A program made the translations under genes and the position numbers. A model generated the notes under the pieces. It did no database searches. It was not told the origin of the DNA and saw only the letters and a program-made list of their open reading frames with translations. Below are positions 17,945 through 25,898 of a DNA stretch of 64,000 nucleotides, piece by piece; the first letter of the stretch is position 1, and every line of letters begins with the position of its first letter. This stretch comes from Pseudomonas sp. CCC3.1 (lineage in GTDB: Bacteria > Pseudomonadota > Gammaproteobacteria > Pseudomonadales > Pseudomonadaceae): NCBI RefSeq assembly GCF_034347405.1, contig NZ_CP133778.1, positions 5,090,501-5,154,500 of the forward strand, read 5' to 3'.

Positions 17945-20182
17945 TTACACCGACGGCCCGGTGCTGACGGTCAGTACCGGCAGGCTCAGGCGGTCCAGCA
18001 GGGTTGCCTGGGCGCTGCGCGCGTTCTGGTTGCCGGTCGGCGTGTTACGCACATAACGGCCGTCTGGCTGCAGGCTCCAGCTGTGCGTGTTGTCGGTCAG
18101 GTAGCATTCCAGCTCCTTCTTGACCCGCAGAATCAACTTTTTGCCCTCAATCGGGAAGCACGTCTCGACGCGTTTATCGAGGTTGCGCTCCATCCAGTCA
18201 GCACTCGACAAGAACATCTGCTCTTCGCCGCCATTGAGGAAGTAGAACACCCGTGTGTGCTCCAGGAAGCGACCAATGATCGAGCGCACGTGGATGTTGT
18301 GCGATACGCCCGGAATGCCAGGACGCAGGCAGCACATGCCACGCACCACCAAATCAATGCGCACGCCCGACTGGCTGGCCTTGTACAGCGCGCGGATGAT
18401 TTTCGGGTCGGTCAGCGAGTTGAACTTGGCAATGATGTGCGCAGGCTTGCCCTCTAACGCGAACTGGGTTTCGCGCTGAATCATGTCGAGCATGCCTTTT
18501 TTCAGGGTAAACGGCGCATGCAGCAGCTTTTTCATGCGCAGGGTTTTACCCATGCCAATCAACTGGCTGAACAACTTGCCCACGTCTTCGCACAGCGCAT
18601 CATCCGACGTCAGCAAGCTGTAGTCGGTGTACAGACGCGCGTTGCCCGCGTGGTAGTTACCCGTACCCAAGTGCGCGTAACGCACAATCTCGCCCGCCTC
18701 ACGGCGCAGAATCAGCATCATCTTGGCGTGGGTCTTGAAACCCACCACGCCGTAGATCACTACCGCGCCGGCCGCTTGCAGGCGGCTGGCCAGTTGCAGG
18801 TTGGACTCTTCGTCGAAGCGCGCTCGCAGTTCGATAACCGCTGTCACTTCTTTGCCGTTACGTGCGGCATCCACCAACGCGTCGACGATTTCTGAGTTGG
18901 CGCCGCTGCGGTACAGCGTCTGGCGCACGGCCAGTACATGCGGATCTTTGGCCGCCTGGCGCAGCAAATCGACCACCGGGGTGAACGACTCAAACGGGTG
19001 CAACAGCAAGATGTCTTGTTTGCTGACCACGCTGAAAATGTTCTCGCTGTTCTGCAACAGCTTTGGAATCGCCGGGGTGAATGGCGTGTATTGCAGCTCC
19101 GGATGGCTGTCCAGACCGGTAATGCTGAACAGGCGCGTGAGGTTCACCGGGCCGTTGACCTGATACAGCTCGGTCTCGTGCAGGTTGAACTGCTTGAGCA
19201 GGTAGTCGGACAGGTGTTTCGGGCAGGTGTCGGCCACTTCCAGACGCACTGCATCGCCATAGCGACGCGAGAACAACTCACCACGCAGGGCGCGGGCCAA
19301 GTCTTCTACGTCTTCGGTGTCGACCGCCAAGTCAGCGTTTCGCGTCAGGCGGAACTGGTAGCAACCCTTAACCTTCATGCCCTGGAACAGGTCATCGGCG
19401 TGCGCGTGGATCATCGACGACAGGAACACATAGTTGTCGCCTGGGCCGCCCACGTCTTCAGGCACCTTGATGACACGCGGCAACAGACGCGGGGCCGGAA
19501 TGATCGCCAGGCCCGAGTCGCGGCCAAAGGCGTCGATACCTTCAAGCTCAACGATGAAGTTCAGGCTCTTGTTGACCAGCAACGGGAACGGGTGCGTCGG
19601 GTCGAGGCCGATCGGGGTGATGATCGGTGCAATTTCGTCACGGAAAAACTTGCGCACCCACGCCTTGATCTTGGTGTTCCAGTAACGACGACGAATAAAG
19701 CGCACCTGATGCTTTTCAAGCTCGGGCAGCAGAATGTCGTTGAGAATCGCGTATTGGCGGTCTACGTGGCCGTGTACCAGCTCACTGATCCGGGCCAGCG
19801 CTTGGTGCGGCTGCAGGCCATCGGCGCCCGCTTGCTCACGGGCGAAGGTGATTTGCTTTTTCAGGCCGGCAACGCGAATTTCGAAAAACTCGTCCAGGTT
19901 GCTGGAGAAAATCAGCAGGAACTTCAACCGTTCCAGTAACGGATAGGACTCATCCAGTGCTTGCTCCAGCACTCGGATGTTGAATTGCAGTTGCGACAGC
20001 TCGCGATGGATGTACAAGCTGCTGTCATCCAGGCCAGGAACGGCAATCGCTGGATGCGCCGCCGCAGGCGCCTCAGTCGCGGCAGGTGCGTGAGCTTCCG
20101 GTACGGGCGGCGTTTCTAAAGCCTCTTCCAAAACCGGTTCAGCCTCAGTAGCAACGAGTTCTGTCTGTCCTTCGGTATTCAT
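17945..20182 (-). CDS. ppk: Polyphosphate kinase 1
   Basis: Reversibly transfers the ATP gamma-phosphate to long-chain polyphosphate. It has 745 residues, about 50 more than E. coli PPK because of an Ala/Pro/Glu-rich N-terminal extension (to about residue 50). The family start follows (YIHRELSQLQFNIRVLEQA). The phospho-histidine site lies in YAHLGTGNYH, and the C1/C2 phospholipase D-like halves are complete. The ATG at 20182 has AGGAA upstream, so the extension is probably translated. The protein is membrane-associated in other species. Confidence 0.97.
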   Translation of the reverse strand: MNTEGQTELVATEAEPVLEEALETPPVPEAHAPAATEAPAAAHPAIAVPGLDDSSLYIHRELSQLQFNIRVLEQALDESYPLLERLKFLLIFSSNLDEFFEIRVAGLKKQITFAREQAGADGLQPHQALARISELVHGHVDRQYAILNDILLPELEKHQVRFIRRRYWNTKIKAWVRKFFRDEIAPIITPIGLDPTHPFPLLVNKSLNFIVELEGIDAFGRDSGLAIIPAPRLLPRVIKVPEDVGGPGDNYVFLSSMIHAHADDLFQGMKVKGCYQFRLTRNADLAVDTEDVEDLARALRGELFSRRYGDAVRLEVADTCPKHLSDYLLKQFNLHETELYQVNGPVNLTRLFSITGLDSHPELQYTPFTPAIPKLLQNSENIFSVVSKQDILLLHPFESFTPVVDLLRQAAKDPHVLAVRQTLYRSGANSEIVDALVDAARNGKEVTAVIELRARFDEESNLQLASRLQAAGAVVIYGVVGFKTHAKMMLILRREAGEIVRYAHLGTGNYHAGNARLYTDYSLLTSDDALCEDVGKLFSQLIGMGKTLRMKKLLHAPFTLKKGMLDMIQRETQFALEGKPAHIIAKFNSLTDPKIIRALYKASQSGVRIDLVVRGMCCLRPGIPGVSHNIHVRSIIGRFLEHTRVFYFLNGGEEQMFLSSADWMERNLDKRVETCFPIEGKKLILRVKKELECYLTDNTHSWSLQPDGRYVRNTPTGNQNARSAQATLLDRLSLPVLTVSTGPSV

Positions 20183-20635
20183 TGAATGTTCCTGTAAGAG
20201 CGGGTTTGACTCTCGTGACCGTTAAGCGGCGCGTGCAATCAAGCTGCCAGAATGCCACCAACGCCTGCGGGTTTAAACCGCTCAGAGGCGCTTTATGCGG
20301 GCTGGAGCCTGGTTAGAGGGTGATTTGTTGAATTTGTTCTTGTGACGCCGTATTTGTAGTCGCTGCCGCAGGCTGCGATAAGGACCGCAGGGCCTTCGCT
20401 GTAAAAACAGGGCTGCTGCGCAACCCATCGCAGCCTGCGGCAGCGGCTACAAATGTTTATCTGCGTCGCGCGCGCCCTTTATAGCAACCTGCCATGAACA
20501 CTAGATGACAACACCACTGACGTAGGTCAAATACTTACGGTTTGTAGGAACTGTTAACGACAAGACACAGTTCGATACTTTCCCGAACGCCCCTTAAGGC
20601 GTAGGCTGCGCGTTCATTTCGCCAGCATCCAGACA
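20183..20635. other. 453-bp gap between divergent ppk and dedA, with a long inverted repeat
   Basis: The gap contains an inverted repeat at 20352-20454 with arms ATTTGTAG(T/C)CGCTGCCGCAG and a centre of about 45 bases. It belongs to a second intergenic repeat type distinct from the GTAGGAGCGAGC REPs. No open frame of interest is visible. In P. aeruginosa, as I recall, hemB lies next to ppk; it is absent here. Confidence 0.7.
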
Positions 20636-21256
20636 ATGCTCCAACAATTTCTTCAAGAATTTGGCTACTTCGCCCTGTTTCTAGGGACGTTCTTTGAAGG
20701 CGAGACCATTTTGGTTCTCGCAGGCTTCTTGGCGTTCCGCGGATACATGGACCTCAAACTGGTCATGATCGTGGCATTCCTCGGCAGCTATGCCGGCGAT
20801 CAGCTGTGGTACTTCCTGGGGCGCAAGCACGGCCGCAAACTGTTGGCGCGCAAACCGCGCTGGCAACTCATGGGCGACAAGGCGCTGGAGCATATTCGCA
20901 AGCACCCGGACATCTGGGTCTTGAGTTTCCGCTTTGTCTACGGCTTGCGCACAGTCATGCCTGTGGCCATTGGCCTCTCGGGCTACCCGCCGGGCCGCTA
21001 CCTGCTGCTCAACGGCATTGGTGCCGCCATCTGGGCCATCGCCCTGGCCACCGCCGCGTATCACTTTGGCGCCGTGCTTGAAGGATTGCTGGGCAGCGTC
21101 AAGAAGTACGAGTTGTGGGTCTTGGGTGGTTTGCTGGTCATTGGCTTGGGTTTGTGGGCGCGTCGGCGCTTCAAAAATGCCCGCCTGACCAAACAGGCCG
21201 CGCTTGAAGAGCAAAAAATCCAGGCGAGCGAGGCTAACAAGCCACCTGTTGAGTAA
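20636..21256 (+). CDS. DedA-family membrane protein
   Basis: Inner-membrane protein of 206 residues with about five hydrophobic stretches. It has the DedA/VTT hallmarks: the E/G-x-G-E start region (FFEGETILVLAGFLAFRGYM), the GSYAGDQLWYFLGRKHGRK segment, and F-x-R-(F/Y)xYGLRTVMPVAIGLSG with the essential Arg residues. Family members act as scramblases or undecaprenyl-phosphate or phospholipid flippases and affect polymyxin and pH tolerance. The C-terminal tail is charged (RRRFKNARLTKQAALEEQ). It is a single gene. Confidence 0.92.
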   Translation: MLQQFLQEFGYFALFLGTFFEGETILVLAGFLAFRGYMDLKLVMIVAFLGSYAGDQLWYFLGRKHGRKLLARKPRWQLMGDKALEHIRKHPDIWVLSFRFVYGLRTVMPVAIGLSGYPPGRYLLLNGIGAAIWAIALATAAYHFGAVLEGLLGSVKKYELWVLGGLLVIGLGLWARRRFKNARLTKQAALEEQKIQASEANKPPVE

Positions 21257-21387
21257 CCCGGTTTGTGCACTCGCACAGACCTTCCCCCGAGGCGTTGCCA
21301 TCGCAGCGCCTGCGGACAGCGGGAACCTCCCTATGGCATCCAGTGCCAAATAAGGCGACATTAACGCCATAAACAAGGAGACCCACC

Positions 21388-22053
21388 ATGACCACCAAAC
21401 ACGTTGCCGTTATTCTTTCCGGCTGTGGCGTCTATGACGGCACCGAAATCCACGAAAGCGTGATCACCCTGCTGCGCCTCGACCAGCGCGGCGCCAAGGT
21501 GCAATGCTTCGCGCCCAACATTGCGCAACTGCACGTCATCAACCACCTGACCGGCGAAGAAATGCCCGAGTCGCGCAATGTGCTGGTTGAGTCGGCGCGT
21601 ATCGCCCGGGGTGAGGTCAAGGACATTCGCGAAGCCAAGGTCGAAGACTTTGACGCGCTGATCATTCCCGGCGGGTTTGGCGCGGCAAAAAACCTGTCCA
21701 GTTTTGCCTCTGAAGGCACCGCCTGCAGCGTTCAGGAGGATGTGCTGGCGCTGGCCGAGGCCTTCGCCGAGGCAGGCAAACCGATTGGCCTGATGTGTAT
21801 TTCACCGGCCATCGCGGCCAAGATCTACGGCCCCGGCGTAACCTGCACCATCGGCAACGACCCCGACACCGCAGCCGCCGTTGAAAAAATGGGCGCGACC
21901 CACAAAGAGTGCGAAGTGTCCGAGATTGTTGAAGACAAGGCGCGCAAATTGGTCAGCACGCCTGCGTACATGCTGGCTCAGTCCATCAGCGAAGCCGCAT
22001 CGGGCATCAACAAAATGGTCGACCGCGTACTGGAGCTGACCCAAAAAGCCTGA
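21388..22053 (+). CDS. elbB: ElbB (DJ-1/PfpI-fold glyoxalase-like protein)
   Basis: Cytosolic protein of 221 residues in the DJ-1/PfpI superfamily: ILSGCGVYDGTEIHES at the N terminus, the nucleophile-elbow Cys in GLMCISPAIAA, and IIPGGFGAAKNLSSFA. The length equals E. coli ElbB (217), which has weak glyoxalase activity and was once linked to isoprenoid synthesis. AAGGAG lies eight bases before the ATG. It is convergent with yaiI. Confidence 0.95.
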   Translation: MTTKHVAVILSGCGVYDGTEIHESVITLLRLDQRGAKVQCFAPNIAQLHVINHLTGEEMPESRNVLVESARIARGEVKDIREAKVEDFDALIIPGGFGAAKNLSSFASEGTACSVQEDVLALAEAFAEAGKPIGLMCISPAIAAKIYGPGVTCTIGNDPDTAAAVEKMGATHKECEVSEIVEDKARKLVSTPAYMLAQSISEAASGINKMVDRVLELTQKA

Positions 22054-22506
22054 TCAGCCGCGCGCCAGCCGGGTCAGAATCCGGTCCAGCGAATTGGCGA
22101 ACGCCTGCTTGTCGCGTTCGCCATACGTGCCCTGCCCGCCTCCCATCTGACCTTGCTCGCGCAGATCAGTGAACAGGTTGCGCACCGCCAGCCGCTCCCC
22201 CATATTTTGCGGGTCAAACTCTTTGCCACGCGGGTCCAGAGCGGCCACCCCTTTCTTGACCAGCCGATCCGCCAGCGGCACATCGCTGCAAATCACCAGC
22301 TCACCGGGCACCGCGTGCTCGACGAGGTAGTCATCCGCCGCATCCGGGCCGCTGGGCACCACAATCAGTTTGACCAACGCATACGTCGGCTTGATCTGAC
22401 TCTGCCCCGCCACCAGCACCACCTCAAACTGACGCTTGAGCGCGAACTTGATGACTTGATCCTTCGCGGCCTTGGGGCAAGCGTCTGCGTCGATCCAGAC
22501 ACGCAT
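22054..22506 (-). CDS. yaiI: YaiI/YqxD (DUF188) protein
   Basis: A 150-residue protein with the UPF0178 start MRVWIDADACPKAAKDQVI and the PIN-like acidic residues (DADACP, SDVPLADRLVKKG). It is a putative nuclease-fold protein with no proven function. The ATG at 22506 has CAGGAG eight bases upstream and is the family start; a much longer in-frame extension upstream is out-of-phase antisense sequence of the next gene. Confidence 0.92.
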   Translation of the reverse strand: MRVWIDADACPKAAKDQVIKFALKRQFEVVLVAGQSQIKPTYALVKLIVVPSGPDAADDYLVEHAVPGELVICSDVPLADRLVKKGVAALDPRGKEFDPQNMGERLAVRNLFTDLREQGQMGGGQGTYGERDKQAFANSLDRILTRLARG

Positions 22507-22536
22507 GGGAGTAACTCCTGAACACAGTGATCCAAA

Positions 22537-22567
22537 CTCTGTAGCCGCTACCGCAGCGGCTACAGAG
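22537..22567. repeat. Perfect 13-bp stem hairpin
   Basis: CTCTGTAGCCGCT-ACCGC-AGCGGCTACAGAG lies between the stop of the iron permease gene and yaiI. It is a minimal form of the TGTAGCCGCT intergenic repeat seen around 20.4 kb. It has no T run, so it is more likely a REP-type element than an intrinsic terminator. Confidence 0.8.
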
Positions 22568-22577
22568 GCAACGGTGA

Positions 22578-24476
22578 TTACGACGTCTGCACCCGGCGTT
22601 TTTCGGCCAGTTTGCTGCGCCCGTAAAGCACGATGATCGCCAGTATCGCCACGGCTTGCGCGCTCAGTGAATAGGCGTCGGCATGAATGCCCAGCCAGTC
22701 GAACTCGAAGAACGGCACAGGCCGTGTGCCGAAGATCCCGGCTTCTTGCAGGGCTTTCACACCATGGCCCGCGAAGACGACTGACAAGGCGCACAGCAAC
22801 GCGGCGTTGATGCCAAAGAACAGCGCCAGCGGCAATTTGGCCGAGCCGCGCAAGATGATCCAGGCCAGGCCGATCAACAGCACCAGCGCTGTGGCACCGC
22901 CCGCCAGCACGGCGTTGTGGCCTGCAGGGCCCGCTTGCAGCCACAGGGTTTCGTAAAACAGGATCACTTCGAACAGTTCGCGGTAGACCGAGAAAAACGC
23001 CAGTACGGCGAAGCCAAACCGCCCACCGCCTTTGACCAGGCTGCTTTTGATGTAGTCCTGCCACGCGGCGGCGTGACGGCGGTCGTGCATCCACACCCCC
23101 AGCCACAGCACCATGACGCTGGCAAACAACGCCGTGCAGCCTTCCAGCAGTTCACGTTGAGCACCGCTGACGTCAATCACATAGGCCGCCAGCGCCCAAG
23201 TCGCCAGGCCCGCGACCAAGGCCAGCATCCAGCCGATGTTGACGCTGCGAACCGCTGACTGCTGGCCAGTATTGCGCAAGAACGCCAATACAGCGGCCAA
23301 GACCAGGATGGCTTCAAGGCCTTCACGCAGCAAAATCAACAGGCCCGAGATGTAGCTCAAGGACCAGCTCAAACCATCGCTGCCGAGCAACCCGGCCGAC
23401 TCTTTGAGCAAGGCTTTAGCCGTGTCCAGACGCTGTTCAACCTGCTCAATCGGCAAACCGTCCTGCAACGATTGTCGGTAAGCCATCAGGGCTTTTTCGG
23501 TGTTTTTACGCACGTTGCTGTCGACGTTATCCAGCGAGCTTTCAACCAGCTCAAAACCTTCCAGATACGCCGCTACAGACAGGTCGTAAGCTTGTTCGTG
23601 ATCACCTGCACGATAAGCCGCGAGGCTTTTATCGAGGGTTTCGCCGGTGTAGTCGAGCAACTGCGCCGGGCCACGCTTGACCTGCGGCGGCTGAGCCCGC
23701 TGCGCACGGAATGTGGCAGCGGCCCGCGGACCTTCAGCGGTCAATACTTCGCCAGGTGTCTGACGGGCCAAATCGGCGAGGTTGTAGGTTTTGTCTGCTT
23801 TAGCCGCTGCCGGATCAGCACTCAGGCCCGCCACGTACGTGGCCAGGTCCCAACGTTGACGTTCGTCCAACTGGTCCGCAAATGCGGGCATGTCAGTGCC
23901 TTCAACGCCCAACCCCAGCGTGTTGAAGATCGCGTAGAGGCTCAGGCGGTCCAGACGTTCTGCATCGCGCAGGTTGGCTGGCGGCGGGGTCATGCCCACG
24001 CTGGCTGGGCCATCACCTGCACCGGTTGCGCCGTGGCACACCGAGCAATGCTGGGCATACAGCGGCGCACCGCGGGTTGGATCAGGCGTAATGACCGGCG
24101 CCTGACTGACTTCGTAGGCGACAGCGAGTTTGGCACCGAGCTGACGCGCCGCACGGGCGACGCTGGCGCCGTCTTCGCGTTGTTCTATAGCCGATTGCAG
24201 GGCGCTCACGCCTTGTACCAGCGCCACGCGCTCAGGGCGTTCTGGCAAATCGGCAATCAAGCCCTTGAGGACCGTCAAAAACTCTAACTGCTCGCGGTAT
24301 TCGGTTTCGTCGATGACCTTGCCGTCTTCAACCGTAGGCGGATAGTCCGCACCGATGTAGTCAATAAGGTGCAGCGCTTGAGAGGCGCCTTCCGGGGAGT
24401 TGGCAGACACAGCAAGGCTGCACAACGCGAGCACTGGCAACATCAGCCAGGCCAAAAAACGCGAGCGGGCGGTCAT
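22578..24476 (-). CDS. FTR1-family iron permease fused to cytochrome c
   Basis: Membrane protein of 632 residues. After a signal (WLMLPVLALCSLAVSA), a periplasmic region contains one cytochrome c domain with heme site CSVCH (about residue 152) and likely axial Met (TDMPAF). The C-terminal half is a seven-helix FTR1/EfeU-type permease with the iron motifs REGLEA and RELFEV. It imports ferrous iron after oxidation; the fused heme domain may take the electron. The start at 24476 is set by the signal peptide; the ribosome site is weak. EfeO and EfeB are not nearby. A nearly symmetrical dyad lies upstream (24499-24520). Confidence 0.88.
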   Translation of the reverse strand: MTARSRFLAWLMLPVLALCSLAVSANSPEGASQALHLIDYIGADYPPTVEDGKVIDETEYREQLEFLTVLKGLIADLPERPERVALVQGVSALQSAIEQREDGASVARAARQLGAKLAVAYEVSQAPVITPDPTRGAPLYAQHCSVCHGATGAGDGPASVGMTPPPANLRDAERLDRLSLYAIFNTLGLGVEGTDMPAFADQLDERQRWDLATYVAGLSADPAAAKADKTYNLADLARQTPGEVLTAEGPRAAATFRAQRAQPPQVKRGPAQLLDYTGETLDKSLAAYRAGDHEQAYDLSVAAYLEGFELVESSLDNVDSNVRKNTEKALMAYRQSLQDGLPIEQVEQRLDTAKALLKESAGLLGSDGLSWSLSYISGLLILLREGLEAILVLAAVLAFLRNTGQQSAVRSVNIGWMLALVAGLATWALAAYVIDVSGAQRELLEGCTALFASVMVLWLGVWMHDRRHAAAWQDYIKSSLVKGGGRFGFAVLAFFSVYRELFEVILFYETLWLQAGPAGHNAVLAGGATALVLLIGLAWIILRGSAKLPLALFFGINAALLCALSVVFAGHGVKALQEAGIFGTRPVPFFEFDWLGIHADAYSLSAQAVAILAIIVLYGRSKLAEKRRVQTS

Positions 24477-24498
24477 TAATAAATCCGGGTGGAAATGA

Positions 24499-24520
24499 GA
24501 AGTAACACATTGTTCACTTC
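24499..24520. promoter_or_regulatory. Imperfect dyad upstream of the iron permease
   Basis: GAAGTAACA-CATT-GTTCACTTC reads almost the same on both strands and is 23 bases before the start codon. It is placed as an operator would be, but it does not fit the consensus Fur box that I know. Confidence 0.3.
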
Positions 24521-24542
24521 CCATGACCGCGACTCAAGATTT

Positions 24543-25175
24543 TTAGGTGGTGGCGCGATGCAACGTCGCCAGGAAACCGGCCGCGCCCACAAACAGACCG
24601 GCAAAGGTTCGGTTCATGCGGCGTTGCTGTTTAGGCGTGCGCAGCAGGCGCAGCACCTTGGACGCCAAACCTGTGTAGCCCGCCATGACGATCAGATCGA
24701 CGCTGATCATGGTCACGCCCAGCGTCAGGTATTGGCTCACCAGCGGTGCGTGCGGGTCTACAAACTGCGGCAAGACCGCGAGCATGAAGACCAATGCTTT
24801 AGGGTTGCTGACGTTGACCAGAAAGCCGCGAAAGATCAGCGCCAACGGCTTGCCGATGGGGCGGATGGCGGCGTCATCGCTGAGGTCAGCTGGCAGGGCA
24901 CGCCACTGTTTGACAGCCAGGTAGACCAGATAGGCCACACCGAACCATTTGATCGCGTAGAAGGCGGTGGATGAGGCCGCAAGGATAGCGCCGACACCGG
25001 CAGCGACAATGGCGATTTGCAGCGCCAGACCCAGTTGCAGGCCCAGTGCGTTCCAATAACCGCGCCAGAAGCCGTATTGCAGGCCGCACGACATCGAAGC
25101 AATGGCGCCCGCGCCAGGAGACAAGCTAATGACCCAGCAGGCAGCAAAAAAGGCCAACCACGTTTCCAACGACAT
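24543..25175 (-). CDS. LysE-family amino-acid exporter
   Basis: RhtB/LysE-type inner-membrane exporter, 210 residues, about six helices. It has the family's SLSPGAGAIASMSCGLQYG motif near the N terminus, the YLVYLAVKQWR segment, and FRGFLVNVSNPKALVFMLAVLPQFV. The ATG at 25175 is supported by GAGGTG and by family length. Substrates in this family are amino acids or homoserine lactones; this one is not determined. Confidence 0.92.
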   Translation of the reverse strand: MSLETWLAFFAACWVISLSPGAGAIASMSCGLQYGFWRGYWNALGLQLGLALQIAIVAAGVGAILAASSTAFYAIKWFGVAYLVYLAVKQWRALPADLSDDAAIRPIGKPLALIFRGFLVNVSNPKALVFMLAVLPQFVDPHAPLVSQYLTLGVTMISVDLIVMAGYTGLASKVLRLLRTPKQQRRMNRTFAGLFVGAAGFLATLHRATT

Positions 25176-25259
25176 CGCGCACCTCGGACAAAAGCTGTAA
25201 CAAGTCGCTAAGCTAATGCGCTGGATGAAAATTGACCAGATGTTTTTGCGGATATTGCG

Positions 25260-25326
25260 TGTAGGAGCGAGCTTGTCTCGCGATCTTTTTAAGGTCAAAA
25301 GATCGCGAGGCAAGCTCGCTCCTACA
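25260..25326. repeat. REP pair (TGTAGGAGCGAGC family)
   Basis: Inverted GTAGGAGCGAGCTTG arms with GCGATCTTTT centres between the promoter side of the LysE gene and the stop of the MscS-like gene. Confidence 0.9.
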
Positions 25327-25340
25327 GGGGGGTGGCGTAT

Positions 25341-25898
25341 TTAGTTATCGCCTTCGCGCCAGCGGCGTACGGAGCGCTGGAAGAACAAGCTGTTGGGGAC
25401 TTGCACCATGCTGCTGCCACTGCCCGCTTCTGCTGGCTCAATCAGGGTGGTGTAAAGCAGGTTGATCGCAACGACCCTGCCTTTGACGCCCGGTTTGTCG
25501 AGGGTGTCGAGCAACTCCACAACGTCGCCAATGCGAAACGGCCCCACGGTGAAGATCAACACCGCGCACAGCAGGTTGGACAGCACGCTCCACATCGCGA
25601 AGAAGGCAATGGCCGCAACGGCCACAAACCCCGAGAGCGCGGTCCACAACACAGTCGCCGAGACGCCCAGGCGCTCAAGGACGACGATCACCGCACTGCC
25701 CATGATGAACCAGCGCAAACCGCCCCGCAGCGGCATCATCAACTGCGGCGGGAACGGGTAACGCTCACTGAGCCGGGTCAGGAAGCGTGCGACGACGCGC
25801 TGCGAGAAGTACCCCGCCAGCAGGATCAGCAAAATCTGCACGCCAATCCACAGCGGTGCAATCAGCTCGGCCGGTACCGGCAAGTTGAGCGACTCCAT
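25341..25898 (-). CDS. Small MscS-like mechanosensitive channel
   Basis: Short channel protein of 185 residues with two or three N-terminal membrane helices and then the MscS core: a Gly/Ala-rich pore helix (VAVAAIAFFAMWSVLSNLLCAVLIF) and the beta domain (GPFRIGDVVELLDTLDKPGVKGRVVAINLLYTTL, VQVPNSLFF). The C-terminal alpha/beta cage of full MscS is nearly absent, as in the shortest members of the family. Its ATG shares one base with the stop of the ABC-F gene, so the two are translationally linked. Confidence 0.88.
   Translation of the reverse strand: MESLNLPVPAELIAPLWIGVQILLILLAGYFSQRVVARFLTRLSERYPFPPQLMMPLRGGLRWFIMGSAVIVVLERLGVSATVLWTALSGFVAVAAIAFFAMWSVLSNLLCAVLIFTVGPFRIGDVVELLDTLDKPGVKGRVVAINLLYTTLIEPAEAGSGSSMVQVPNSLFFQRSVRRWREGDN

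Noticed and set aside
22507..23106. Upstream extension of the yaiI reading frame
   Set aside because: The extra 200 codons run through the iron permease gene in another frame; the family start at 22506 has a clear ribosome site.
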